In this document: positions 1 through 17,604 of the stretch, one piece after another
Numbering within the stretch: position 1 is the first letter of the stretch
How the letters are laid out: each line of letters starts with the position of its first letter
Assembly (NCBI GenBank): GCA_030762175.1
Contig: CM060831.1
Coordinates: forward strand, 83,840,001-83,904,000
Source of the DNA: Metallyticus violacea
Taxonomy: Eukaryota > Arthropoda > Insecta > Mantodea > Metallyticidae
Reading direction: 5' to 3'
Length of the DNA stretch: 64,000 bases
Position numbers and translations under genes: made by a program
The notes under the pieces: generated by a model
Seen by the model: the letters and a program-made list of their open reading frames with translations, nothing else
What the model was told of the DNA's origin: nothing
Database searches by the model: none

Positions 1-7396
<7,396 letters not shown>

Positions 7397-7668
7397 TGAC
7401 TGAGATCATTAAGGCAATGAGTGGTAGGTCTGTGTTCGATTCCCACCAGGACCATCCTCCCTGTCTGAGATTTTTTCTAGGTTTTCCTCAGTCCTCATAA
7501 ATGCAAATGCTGGGGAGGTATCCTAAATTTAGGCCTGGAACACTGCATTCCTTTAAAAAAAAATCCTTCCCAAATGTATCATTTCATTTCATTATCTTCA
7601 GTGTCCACTGCCTGTGATGCCTCCTCAGTAGTTACAACAGGCATTAAACACTATTAAAAAAACAGTTG
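7397..7668 (+). mobile_element. SINE family B, tRNA-derived, full-length copy
   Basis: The head is tRNA-like (Ser/Leu type), with a degenerate A box (gtgactgagatcattaag) and a B box (gttcgattcc). Next comes the family body (accatcctccctg, aggttttcctcagtcctcat, aaatgctggggaggtatcct, gtgtccactgcctgtgatgc) and an end at gcattaaacactattaaaaaaa. The same order of blocks recurs at 25412, 31403 and 50714, with an inverted head at 16360 and an inverted tail at 29345. The copy is moderately diverged. Confidence 0.85.
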
Positions 7669-7854
7669 CATTGCAGCTGTAGAGGAACTTCTGAAGGCTC
7701 TGGCAGTACATTAGCAGGCAAATTTCTGTAGACTTATTGTTTTTTGCCATCATTCTTTGTAACACCTTCAGTTATAAAACCAGAAACCCATAGGCTTTCT
7801 GTGGCCCAGTTACTGTTACATATAACCAGAGGCATATCTATGGCTTTAAGGGGA

Positions 7855-8172
7855 TTTTTTTTTTTTTTTTTTTTTTTTTGATTTGATTATTTAAGGATGC
7901 TCTTTAACATCGGAGGTCATCAGCGTCCCATTCTATTTAGGGCATGAAACGGCCAACAAATTTTGCTCAGAGGTCTCTTTTTTCAGGCTTGAGGTTCTTT
8001 ATCATGCCGTAAATGTATGACACGGGACCCATGGCTTTACTTCCCTTCCAAAGGAAGCCATACTTACGATTTTTACACCTGAAAAAATCCATCGATCCTG
8101 GCCGGGTTCAAACCTGCGGCCTTGGGTTTAGAAGGCAAGTGTGGTTACCACTACACCACCAGGACCGACACT
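7855..8172 (-). mobile_element. SINE family A, tRNA-derived, near full length
   Basis: The tRNA-like head lies at 8100-8170 on the minus strand (tcctggtggtgtagtggtaa, then B box gggttcgaa-like) and resembles tRNA-Gly. The body carries the family blocks atggcttcctt, agccatgggtcccgtgtc, aacctcaagcctgaa and gatgacct. The 3' tail forms the T-run at 7855-7879. A forward frame at 8013-8219 merely crosses the element and is not a gene. Confidence 0.88.
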
Positions 8173-8399
8173 TTAAGGGGAGTAATCACTGGTGGAAAGG
8201 GGAGCAATTAAAATATTGAATTTTTTTCTATCTTATAAAATTCTGTCCACTTTCTTGAGCAAAATTATATGTAACATGATTACTTTGTGACCCTTTTCAT
8301 CATAAAACATCATATGATTATTACATGCACACCCTAAGGCAAAATAATGAGCAACTGTTAGAAACCATGATTGATTCATAAAATATCAGACATCTTTGA

Positions 8400-8727
8400 T
8401 GATGCTGGGTTCACAATAACAACGGTTCAGTTCATGTTATACCATAAACAGGAAATGTGATTATTCGGACTATGTGCTCTGTTGGCTGAGCAGATAAAAG
8501 CATGCCTCTTGTAATAAAAACTATCTAGTAGATTCGAATCTTCCTTAAATTAGAATTTTTTTATTTTTCAAGTTTCTGCAAATAAAATTATAGTTTAATA
8601 TACGGCAATAATATATCTTTTTAATAGAAAAGATATATGTGAATTTTAAAGCATTTATGCTCAAACACAAAAACATAAATTAACCATCTTTGTTTTCAAA
8701 ATAAAGGTCACATTAATAAATATTAGA
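8400..8727 (+). mobile_element. Repeat family E, tRNA-like SINE candidate
   Basis: This copy aligns over its length with an inverted copy at 15040-15400. Shared blocks include ccataaacaggaaat, the tRNA-like stretch tgtgctctgttggctgagca with a later gattcgaatc (A-box and B-box-like), tgaattttaaagcattta and catctttgttttcaaa. Flanking sequences differ, so this is a dispersed element and not a local duplication. With only two copies the exact ends are uncertain. Confidence 0.65.
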
Positions 8728-8905
8728 TGAACCAGGGACTGGGTGACTGAGCTAATCAAATTGGAATAAATTTAGATTGGAGTTAGTGCCTTCTGGAATT
8801 GCTGAAGGCACTGTTCCTAATTGTTATATTTAAAATTAATGTATTTTTATTTGTGTTTATTTTGTTAAAAAAATTATATGTTGATGTATGAGAAATATAT
8901 TATGT
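8728..8905 (+). repeat. Dispersed repeat family F, copy 1
   Basis: It matches 17605-17785 in the same orientation: blocks gggactgggtgactgagc, aatcaaattggaataaattt, gccttctggaattgc and gtgtttattttg. Nothing coding is seen. The gactgag/gctgagc block could be a decayed A box, but no convincing B box follows. Confidence 0.6.
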
Positions 8906-9089
8906 GAAAAACTAAATAGAAAATATAAATTACCATAATATTGGATGTGTAAATCCTCCACTTCTACTATTGCCCTTATTCTTTGGTTATCACTGGTGCT
9001 AGCATATTCATTTTTGATTTGCTTTACCATGTAGATCACACATGCAAGAAAATTAGTACGGGATTTTATCTGTTAAAGGTACTGTAAAA

Positions 9090-9784
9090 ATATGTGGATT
9101 CTGCTCTACTAAAAATGGCATATTATGGTATAATTTATCCTCATATACAGTATGGCATAAAACTCAGAGTAGTACAGCTATTGGTGACCTAAATAGACTG
9201 CTAATTTTACAAAAACAATGTATAAGAATTATTTACATACTTAACAAAAGAACTTCATGTAAAAAGTTTTTAGAGAAAATAACATGTTAAGTGTAATCTT
9301 ACTGTGTGTGTGCGCGCATGCGCGCACACTAATTCTATTAATTGTAAATAGCAATAAGCACGCTGGCAGTAATGACCAATACTACCTATTACAGACTGGG
9401 AAAAATTAATTTACATCTAATCATCATAAACAAAAGGCATCAAAACATGACTCATTTATCAAAGGTATAATTTTGTACAATGAACTACCAGATACTCTAA
9501 AAATAAAAAATGGGGAAAAAATTAAGAGAAATCTATAGTTATTCTTGACTGAGAAATGCCTATACAGGATGGATGAATTATAGAAAAAATGTGTAATTTT
9601 CATTTAATTGTTGTAAATGTATACTAAAATGATCTAAGAATAAGTTATTGTATATCTACTGATTCTGTGAAACTTTTGCTATTCTTATGCTATACTTTAC
9701 AATTGTTAAGAATTATTTAAACTAATGTTCTACACTTGTACACCTAACTTTAGATTTGACAATGTCTGAAATTTGTGTACACGA
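9090..9784 (+). pseudogene. LINE (CR1/Jockey-like) ORF2 C-terminus and 3' UTR, decayed
   Basis: On the plus strand, broken frames spell the region after the RT palm of non-LTR retrotransposons. They read YYGIIYPHIQYGIK, then LNRLLILQKQCIRIIY and NKRTSCKKFLEK, and further on ILYNELPDTLKIKN near 9470-9510, the usual last conserved block before the stop. About 200 bp of AT-rich 3' UTR-like sequence follows up to the SINE at 9785. Several stops and indels make it a fossil. It lies head-to-head with the minus-strand LINE beyond the SINE, so it is a separate insertion. The RT core is absent. Confidence 0.65.
9308..9329. repeat. 22-bp perfect palindrome of alternating purine/pyrimidine
   Basis: The stretch gtgtgcgcgcatgcgcgcac and its last two bases form a perfect palindrome in which every step alternates purine and pyrimidine. 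It sits inside the LINE 3' fragment and is the only long CG-rich run in an AT-rich area. Confidence 0.9.
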
Positions 9785-10000
9785 GTCTAAACATCTCAAG
9801 TAATCAGCATCCCATTCAATTCAGTGTGTGAAACGGCTGATTAGTTTTGCTCAGAAGCCTCTGCTTTCAGGCTTGAGGTTCTTTTTTGTGCCTTAAATCT
9901 ACTACACAAGACCCATGGCTTTACTTCTCTTCCAAAGGAAGCCATACTTAGAACTTTTACTCCCAAAAAAATCCCTTGGCTGGGATTGAACCCATGATCT
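9785..10000 (-). mobile_element. SINE family A, copy lacking most of the tRNA head
   Basis: The minus-strand family A body (aacctcaagcctgaaag, agccatgggtcttgtg, atggcttcctttgga) runs into the B box (tgggttcaatcc) and then stops abruptly at about 10000, where LINE RT sequence begins. The upstream half of the tRNA head is missing. Confidence 0.8.
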
Positions 10001-10004
10001 ATTA

Positions 10005-10144
10005 TATCAACAGCATATGATATAAGAGTATTTGTTATGTCATAGAGCAAGTCATTTATATATATAATGAATAGTAGAGGTCCAGATATACCCCTGTGGT
10101 ACACTCGTAGTTATAATCTGTTGATTCAAGATAAATTTGCCTGT
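10005..10144 (-). pseudogene. CR1-like LINE RT palm fragment, downstream of the PLE insertion
   Basis: The minus strand reads (S)VPQG, a frame slip, then GPLLFIIYINDLLYDI and ISYAVDII. This is the RT segment from the xVPQGSxLGPLLF block to the catalytic YADD box, here degraded to YAVD. It is the direct continuation of the LINE at 11442-13260: the piece before the PLE ends in KTGKF and this piece begins with the same duplicated bases (acaggcaaatttat on the minus strand). It is cut off at 10005 by the SINE A boundary. Confidence 0.75.
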
Positions 10145-10232
10145 AAATCTTGTACTTACGAAGCTGTTGACAATGGAGTGGCAAACTTATGTATTCACTT
10201 TTTTACACTTTACTCCATTCACTTACCCAAAA

Positions 10233-10277
10233 GTAAGACGCGTTTCGGGAGAATCTCTCCCATCTTCAGTTGCTTAC
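10233..10277 (-). ncRNA. Hammerhead-ribozyme-like motif of PLE family 1
   Basis: The minus strand reads GCAA, then CUGAAGAU, stem II GGGAG/CUCCC with loop AGAUU, GAA, ACGCGU and C. This is the order stem I, CUGANGA core, stem II, GAA, short palindromic stem III and GUC cleavage triplet. The following UUAC can pair with GCAA at three of four positions. One extra U lies between the CUGANGA box and stem II relative to the textbook core. It sits between the nuclease and the 3' end of the PLE, where hammerheads are known in this class. Because ACGCGU is self-complementary, stem III may form best between two copies. Confidence 0.6.
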
Positions 10278-10344
10278 TGAACCGCAGTTGCTTGAAACTA
10301 TGGCTGGACAAACGGATGTTCCTGTGGTGGCCTCTGTTGGTTGA

Positions 10345-11400
10345 AGTAGGAAGTTGCTGAGCTCGTCCATGGGAGGAAACTCAAAATTCATAAGGTTTTT
10401 TCTATTTTTTAATATGAAAATTTTTTCCCAAGTGGATAACTCTAATGGGCTGTGATGTTTCAGCAGTTTTATTCCTGGTTTTATTTCATGGTTTTTGGTT
10501 CAAAAGTGAGCTGCTACTGCTGATTTATCCACCTGTTTAAACCGAATATTTCTAAAATGTTCTTTCCTCCGAATTTCCAAATTTTTTTTTGTTTAGCCTA
10601 TGTAGCTCTGTTCACAATCTGCACATTTTATTTCGTAAATTCCTGATTTTTGTTCTGGTGGTATGGAGTCTTTTACTGTGCAACCTAATAAATTCTTGAT
10701 GTTGTATCTGTTCTTTGGGGCTAACATTATTCCATGTTCTTTGAAGGTTTTCCTGAACTTGTTGTGGTAAATTGGATGGTAGGTGAAGCTTTTGAATTTA
10801 TATTCTTCTTTTGTGTTTTTCTGTGTGGAAACTTCCCTTATCCCTTTTTGTCTTTTAGATTTATTGATAATTTTTATCACCGTGTCCTTGTTGAAACCAT
10901 TTATTATAGCTGCCTGTATTATTTGCTTGTATTCCATTTTATACTCTGCTTCTGTGAGTGGAATATTCATCAATCTATGTGCCAAACTGTGAAAAATTGC
11001 ATATTTATGTGGAGTGGGGTTATAACTCTCATTTTTATGTAGTTTTCTATGTGTGTTTCTTTTCTGTAAATTCCAAAATTCAAACCATTTCCATTTCTTA
11101 TAATTTTTAAATCTAGAAATGGTAGCCACCAATTTCTTTCTTCTTCTATAGTAAATTGTATGGATTCATGTTGCAAATTAAGAAGTTTCAGGGCATCTGT
11201 TGAGTGTTTCTTCGGTATTATTGCAAAAATGTCATCCACATACCTATACCATGACTTGAAAAATTAAAGAGAAGGCTTTTGTGATGTGTATTTCAAATGA
11301 GCTCATGAATAATTTTGCTAGAAGAGATGACAAAGGGTTTCCCATAGCTAGGCCTGAAACTTGTTGGTAATATTTTTTGTTGAAGCTGAAGGAATTTTGT
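10345..11400 (-). pseudogene. Penelope-like reverse transcriptase-GIY-YIG endonuclease, fragmentary
   Basis: PLE proteins join an RT related to telomerase to a C-terminal GIY-YIG nuclease that nicks the target. Near 11345 the minus strand reads YYQQVSGLAMGNPLSSLLAK, the PLE RT block before the catalytic motif. After a frameshift comes WYRYVDDIFAII at about 11235, with the catalytic Asp pair. Later blocks include NWWLPFLDLKI and FHSLAHRL. The linker to the nuclease has CTVKDSIPP and KSGIYEIKCADCEQSYIG, giving the GIY and YIG motifs and a CxxC pair. After a stop at about 10590 the nuclease continues with EIRRKEHFRNIR (catalytic Arg), HF and KLLKHH, and ends near MDELSNFLLQ. At least three disruptions are visible. 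The N-terminal part is missing. Confidence 0.85.
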
Positions 11401-11441
11401 TGAATTCAAAGTGTAAAAAAGTGAATACATAAGTTGAAGTT

Positions 11442-13260
11442 ATAAATTTGCCTGTTTTAGTATGTATTTCTGTTACACATGTCCTATTACTAAGGTAAGA
11501 ATAAATCACATTATGTATTTTTCGCCTTGTGCCATACATTTCCAAATTAATTAAAAGCATAGAATGTGACATACAGTCATTTGTCTTGGATATCCTTGCA
11601 GTACTCATATATTTGTTTAAATTTTCCAGTAATTTATGCATGAAATCCATGACAGCTGTTATAGTTAAATCCATGACAGTTAATTATACAAACTTATCTA
11701 AGAAATTAGAAATTCTAACTAATAAAACTTTTTCAAATACTTTTCCAAGCATAGAGGTCAATGATATAGGCCTATAATTATTTACATCATGTGTACTTCC
11801 CTTTTTATATACAGGTTTAATTTTACTTAGTTTTAGGCGCTGTGGGAATATGCCTTCATTTATGGAACAATTAATAAGATGATTTAGAACAAATGTAAGG
11901 GCATCTTTGCATTTTCTTTTCAGTATTTTATGGGATATACCATTCCAGTTAGAAGAAGACTCATTTTTAAAACTAATTATTATTTTGATAATCTCTTCAA
12001 CACTAGTATCACTCAAAAAAATTGGAGTTAGTTAATGAAGTTTGACTACTAATGTAATCATGTGATTTGTAGTTCATATTATTCTCAACAGTTACAAAAA
12101 AAATCATTAAATAATGAACATATTTTGTTTGGGTCATTGATAAATTTACCTTTATGTTAATAATGTACTGTCTTCATTAGTAATTCAAATTCTGAGTTTT
12201 ATATTCAAATTCTGAGTTTTATCATTAACTATTTTCCAAACTGTTATATTTATGTCATTTATATCATGGTGAATATTGTGCCAACAGATGTTCTTATATT
12301 GATGGTATCTCAAATTATTTAACATTGTTGTATTCAACTGTGTGTCCCCAATTTTGTGTTCTTCAACTTTTTTAAGATTAAACAATTCATAGGCTGCATT
12401 AGGCAATTTTAATTACTTGCCCATTGCTTTTCTATTATCTTTCTTTTTAAAAAGACATGCAGAATTAAGATAGGAAGTTACTTTTTCCATAAATATATCC
12501 CATTTTACGTTACTGTTTTGTACATTGTAAACTTGAGACCATGTTTCCTTTTCAAATAAACTATTTAACTTATTTAACTTATTTACATTATGTCAGATGT
12601 CATTCTAAATTCATAAATTGATTCTTCTGCTTTGTTTTCCAATGGATTCACACACATCAATATATCATGAAGGCCAGGAAGATGAAAGTTTTGTACACAT
12701 TTGTGTAAATGCATATAAATATGGTCAGTTTTTACATTGTATAAATATGCTCAATTGTGGCAGAAGATTGATGTGTGCCCCTTGTTGGTTGCTTTACCAC
12801 ATCAGCTAAGTTATATGATTTTATAGTATCAATTAAATTATTATAATACCTATTTTTTGAGTTTGCATCTATGTTAATGTCACCTAAGATTATAAGTTTG
12901 ACAGTTTTAGTCATCAATTTATTGATATTGTTTTTGAGATGTTCCAGAAATACAGGAACAAATGTACTTGGCAATCTATAAACTGCTAAAATAATGGAAA
13001 TTTCACAATTATTATTAACTTTTAACTGCCGCTACGCTATGATTATTTTCTATGCTTGATATACAGACCCATTTTAAGACTTTAAATTTTACATGATTTC
13101 TTATATAAATTACAATACTACCTCCCCTATTTTTTTTATCTACAGCAACTACATGCTATTACAAAATTTGGGATATTGTACAAGTTAGTATTCTTATCAT
13201 GAAGTCCATATTCAGTCAATACTACTGCTTGTGGCTTTCCATCTTCCTATACTATTTCTA
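11442..13260 (-). pseudogene. CR1-like LINE ORF2: endonuclease plus RT N-terminal half
   Basis: The endonuclease (APE type) is readable from about 13230 downward: LTEYGL-like start, HDKNTNLYNIPNF, then GGSIVIYIRN-like residues, and ILGDINIDANSKN at about 12890 with the conserved GDxN. The RT follows: ESSSNWNGISHKILK, PQRLKLSKIKPVYKKG, NNYRPISLTSMLGKVFEK near 11790-11730, then MSHSMLLINLEMYG and SYLSNR near 11500. It stops at the PLE insertion and resumes at 10005-10144. Several stops and frameshifts are present, so it is inactive. Clade assignment to the CR1/L2 side rests mainly on the linked SGNH ORF1. Confidence 0.8.
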
Positions 13261-13802
13261 AAGTGCTGAATGTTTTGGTGGAGTACCCTAAGTGATATTA
13301 ACTTTGGTCCCATTTTTCTTAGAGAGATAGCAGTTTTCCATCTGGGAACAAGCATCAAGATTCGAAACATAAACATTTGCTTTTTGGTCTGTAATAAGTG
13401 CTGTAGACCTGCAATGCATTTTATTTATGGTCTGGTGAATCTTTTTGGCAACATACCTCTTCCTTCCAGCATTAAGATGAAGGACTTGTCTAGTATACAT
13501 ATCCCAATTCAACTTGCTTGTATCTACTAACTCAATATTTTTAATATTAGCACATGGGGATTATATACATTTTTGGTTCTACACATGAATCATACCCCAA
13601 ATTGTACCTGTTAGGTTATTAATCACTACTGACTTACAATGATGGAAATCTTCTACAACACTCTGTAGTTCTGGCACAATGCTATGGGCTTCATCTTTTG
13701 CTTCATTGATGAGAACTGAAATTTCTGGATGATATGCGTCTTCATTGGCAGTTTTTGTTACTTGCTTGATTTTGTGTTGGGAAATGTATAGCTGATCCAT
13801 CA

Positions 13803-14063
13803 TTCCTGGTGGTCAAGTGGTAATCAAACTTGCCTCCTAAAACAAGATCACAGGTTAAATCCCGGCCAGGGTCAATAGATATTTTTTGGGCATAAAAATC
13901 TTAAGTATGAAGGGCAGTAAAGCCATGGGTCCTGTGTCATAGGTTTATGGCACAAAAAAGAACCTCAAGCTTGAAAAAAAGAGGCCTCTAAATTTCATGC
14001 CCTGAATCGAATGGTACGCTGATGACCTGAGATGTTAAAGAGTCTCTGTAAATAAACCAAATC
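13803..14063 (+). mobile_element. SINE family A inserted in LINE ORF1
   Basis: It runs from the head cctggtggtcaagtggtaat, through a B box (caggttaaatccc) and the family body, to the tail gatgttaaagagtctctgta with an aaatcaatcaaaa end. A short cattc repeat flanks it (13800-13804 and after the tail). The body has a small deletion near the atggcttcctt block. Confidence 0.87.
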
Positions 14064-14193
14064 AATCAAAACATTCTGTTCCGTTTGTATGTCCTTCAGC
14101 ATTGGCGCTATTTGTCTTGCATGGCTATCACCAAGTATTGCCATGCGAGAATGTTTTCTTTTTGCTTATATTCAGTTTAGTATTCACTACAGT

Positions 14194-14343
14194 AAAATAA
14201 ATTGTACTTACAAAGCTGTAGACAATGGAGTGGTAATATATCCTACTTATGTATTCAACTTGTTTACACTAAACTCCTTTAACTTACATAGTTTTATGAA
14301 AGTAAGCAGAGTTTAGTGTAAACAAGTTAAATACATAAGTAGA
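14194..14343. mobile_element. Short palindromic PLE family 1 fragment with 12-bp target duplication
   Basis: The duplication attcactacagt lies at 14182-14193 and 14344-14355. The first half (aattgtacttacaaagctgt, gacaatggagtggtaatata) matches the terminal region of the PLE at 10150-10215. The second half is an inverted copy: ctacttatgtattcaacttg at about 14242 returns as the reverse complement ending at about 14341. The insert is therefore two terminal segments joined head to head. Confidence 0.75.
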
Positions 14344-15039
14344 ATTCACTACAGTGTTTGCTGGGTCATTAATTTCACCATTACTACCTTGTTTATTTAA
14401 TATATTATAGGAGTTAGGAAGTGTGATTTACAATCCTATTTTCTCCCATGCAATTTTCGCAGCTTTTCTCCCAGGGTATTGGCACTCTTGTTGCACTACA
14501 TTGCAATTTACAATGTTCCTTTTCTGCTTATAGTTTTTTTTTGTTTAATCTTTACTCTCATTAAGTGCTTCTTTTAGTTTACCATATATCAATGATCTTT
14601 TGTAAAGAAGCAGTTTAATTTTCTTGCATCGCACTCTGGACATTAGCGCCATGTGATATGTATCTTTGCTTCAGCATCTCACAATAATATGGTTTACTTA
14701 CATGATTTATTTGATCAGTATATCACTTTTAGTAGCCTTATTTAGGTTTACCTTTCTGTTTCTTAAGTTGTGCTTGCTGTTATTTCTATATATCGCAGAG
14801 CTGTAACGTGGCACACCATCGGTTGCCATCTTGGATGATCTGCTCATGGCTTCATCTTAGTATGTGCACTCAGCTATAGCAACACTCGGTATGATTGGTA
14901 ATAAACAAATCAGAGCTCAAGGCTGTTTTAATCTACAATCTTCTGCAAGATGCACAAGCATGAACATGCCAGAGCCCGTGATAACTGTAAAATGAAGGCT
15001 ATAGTAGAAGTGGATGGCTTACACATCTGTATTAAGGTA

Positions 15040-15400
15040 GTTTATATTTTCTTTCAAGTTTTTCACATAATATTTATTAATGTGACCTTTAATTTGAAAA
15101 CAAAGATGATTAATTAATGTTTTTATGTTGAGTATAAATGACATAAAATTCAAATATATCTTGTCTATTAAAATATATATATTGTTATTATCACATATTA
15201 GCATTAATTTTACTCGCAAAAATTAAGAAATAAAAAAATTCAAGCATAACAAGAATTTAAGCCTAAATAATTCTTATTGCTAGACACACATTTTGGAACA
15301 CTCAACCAGCAAAGCACAAGGTCCAAATAAATATATTTCCTGTTCATGGCATAACTTGAACATTAGCTGAAGGCAGCATAAAACACATACTATGGGCCCA
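15040..15400 (-). mobile_element. Repeat family E, inverted copy
   Basis: It is the reverse-complement counterpart of 8400-8727, including ccatgaacaggaaat, the ggttgagtg tRNA-like stretch, and aatattaatgtgacc/caaagatgat blocks. The tRNA-like boxes are more decayed than in the other copy. Confidence 0.65.
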
Positions 15401-16359
15401 GCTTTAGCAAATGTTTTCATTTTTTTCCAAATCAGTATAATTTCTGCCTTTGCTCATTTTGTGTCTTAGAGTGTATGTTATACAGGTAAGCCTCTGTAAG
15501 TGCATGCATGCATAATACGTACTAGCTTTTGACAGGTTTGAGATAAACCAGTTTCTGTCAGTAATAAAATCAGTCTTCCCAAATTTATTGCTGAATCAAA
15601 TTTATTTTTAAAAATTTACCATTTGATACATAAAATTTATATTATAAATAATGCACATTGTTTGAAACAAAAATATATCAGACAACTCCACTAATGAACT
15701 GTTTGTTATTTCAAACTTGTCTATTGACAGCAAATTAAGGCATAAATTTATGCAGCAATGGCAAAGTTCATTGTAATACAGATGAGCAAAGTTATAAATT
15801 GCAATGTGGCTGCCTGGAGTCTCAATGTGCTGAAGTACAACTTAAACAGTATACACAAAGGAAGTTAATAATATTAATAATCTAAATTTAAGGACAAATT
15901 CTTTAAATCTTTGGCCAGCAGGAAAAGTGAAGTAAAAATTTTTATATTAGATGAAGCACATTTATTTTCATTTTTAAAACATTAAAATTTATTGTAATTC
16001 ATATTGAAAGAGAGTAAATTAATTCTGACAAAATATTTTTTTTATATATGTATCTTTTCCCATTGGCCAAAGAACTATCCAAAAAATAATAATCGTCATG
16101 ACATGAATTTAATTATTACTAACTTATTTAAGTAAGTAGAACGTATAAGTAGCATTTTGCTACACTGCAATTCCCAAGTTAAAAAGCAAATGTTTTCTCT
16201 TTCCATTGCATACCACATGAATTTCTGACAATGGGACAGTATTCTTGTTGTGACCAGTGAAAGGATGCATAATGTGTTGATTATGTTAGGATCACTTTAA
16301 GAGTGAATGCCTGGATCCTTTTGAAAGGGTTTTGATAAAATTGCTACATTTCATGCTGC
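15401..16359. other. AT-rich stretch without recognised features
   Basis: Only short A/T runs and unsupported short frames are seen. Confidence 0.4.
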
Positions 16360-16492
16360 TGAATGTTGAGGACTGAGGAAAACCTGGAAAAAACCTCAGT
16401 CAGGGAGGACAGTCCTAGCAGGATTCGAACCCCATATCTCCTGCTCACAAATACGTGCCTTAACGAACTCGGCCACCTGTCCCTATTTCATC
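16360..16492 (-). mobile_element. SINE family B head, inverted and truncated
   Basis: The minus strand reads gtggccgagttcgttaaggc, then B box gggttcgaatcctg, ctaggactgtcctccctgac and aggttttcctcag. The 3' two thirds of the family are absent, ending near 16360. The 90-residue forward frame across it is a shadow of the SINE. Confidence 0.8.
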
Positions 16493-17604
16493 TAATTTTT
16501 AAGCAATTGCTAAATATAATCTGTATTGACAATGAATGTTGTGAATTGCCTCACAGATGTCTTTTTCAGAGCCTCCAGATCACAATACCCTACATTTCAC
16601 ATTTTATCATAATAAAAACCATACAGGTGATCTAGGGGGCCATATCTTTGCAGCAATCTGCACTATTAAGTTTCCCAAACACATAATAATACTAGCATAG
16701 TTTTACTAGCTGTGCGTGAACTTGCACTGAAAACCTCAAACTAAGCATTTGGAATTGCTAAAATATATTTTAAATCAAAATATAAGCAGTAAAAATCACA
16801 ATAGTGTTAATATTACAGGTTTATTTACTTTGTATTATTTATTCCAAATTAACACTTATTTCAATTGAATTCAAATCTGTTTGAATTTTCTTGAGAATAT
16901 TTCATCATATGGAAACCTAGGGAATGAAGTTCAAAAAAGTGATTTGCCAATTTTTTACCATATGTAATTAAATTGAGGAGCTTTATTTTCAGCCAAATCA
17001 ACATATTTCCAACTCTTTTTCTTGCCAGCTCTATTTTTAGTGCAAATTGACATACATGGGGCTGTTCAGTAAAGTATGATCATAATTTTTTCTAAAGGCA
17101 TTATTTCTTGCACAAAAATTTAACTTTACAACATTTGGTTAGCTTAATACATAGTCTACTTTACCAAATGAAATAAGAGGTAGAAAAATTTTAAATTTAA
17201 AATCAGATGAAAACATTAAGGAACTGGGATAATACATAGGCAAGGTAAGACAAAAAAGGTTATGGGTGTAAAACACTTAGGAAAGGTGCTTGATAAATGG
17301 TAAAGTATTGTCAGATAGTAAAAGGAGAATGAAATGAATAGGGGAGGGAATGGGACTAGTTATCTAGCATTAGTTAAACAGGATCTGTATACACCAATAA
17401 CCAGGGTGTTAGTGTGTTAAAGGTCCTAAGGAATAAGCACTCTCAAGGATAGAAATTTGGCTGAATGGGTTTAATTAAAAAAGAAGGAAGGTTTAGTATT
17501 GTAGGAAATATAACTTAATATTATATTGAATGTATATATTATTTTTAATGTTGTGTTTTGTTTTTGGTTGATCAGAGCCCAGTCCCCTGGATATTCCAGT
17601 AGGT
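16493..17604. other. AT-rich stretch without recognised features
   Basis: No coding frame with family resemblance is seen. A purine-rich zone lies at about 17150-17370. Confidence 0.4.

Larger units (their letters stand above)
10145..11441 (-). mobile_element. Penelope-like element (family 1), 5'-truncated, nested in a LINE
   Basis: It is bounded by a 14-bp target duplication, ataaatttgcctgt, at 10131-10144 and 11442-11455. In minus orientation it holds part of the RT, a GIY-YIG endonuclease, a 3' UTR and a hammerhead-like motif. A 27-bp segment (starting acttatgtattcactttttt) occurs at about 10180 on the plus strand and again inverted at about 11407-11433, so both ends carry the same terminal sequence in opposite orientation. 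Inverted or duplicated terminal segments (pLTRs) are typical of Penelope-like elements. Frames are broken, so the element is dead. Confidence 0.88.
13290..14829 (-). pseudogene. CR1-like LINE ORF1 with SGNH-esterase domain, interrupted twice
   Basis: The start is the ATG at 14829 in the context ccaagATGGCA. The N-terminus reads MATDGVPRYSSAIYRNN. A basic segment near 14600-14450 includes KLKEALNESKD and PGRKAAKIAWEKIG. At about 14150-14110 comes AILGDSHARQIAPMLK, the SGNH block I Gly-Asp-Ser, and near 13480 TRQVLHLNAGRKRYVAKKI, which matches the usual TRHGLHLN block with the catalytic His. Such esterase ORF1 proteins are known from CR1-group LINEs. A SINE A (13803-14063) and a PLE scrap (14194-14343) interrupt it. 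It ends just before the ORF2 endonuclease. Confidence 0.72.

Noticed and set aside
8013..8219. Plus-strand frame containing FQRKPYLRFLHLKKS
   Set aside because: The same peptide recurs wherever SINE A occurs inverted (also 27567-27863 on the minus strand); it is the translated SINE.
10734..11042. Plus-strand frames of about 100 codons with hydrophobic stretches, suggestive of membrane proteins
   Set aside because: They are antisense shadows of the PLE RT-endonuclease on the minus strand.
14752..14829. First exon of a host gene (ATG in good context, donor after 26 codons)
   Set aside because: Downstream minus-strand sequence continues as LINE ORF1 with GDSHAR and LHLN blocks, so a LINE origin explains it better.
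16363..16635. 90-codon plus-strand frame with many hydrophobic residues
   Set aside because: Its first half is the reverse of SINE B and the remainder is AT-rich sequence without motifs.
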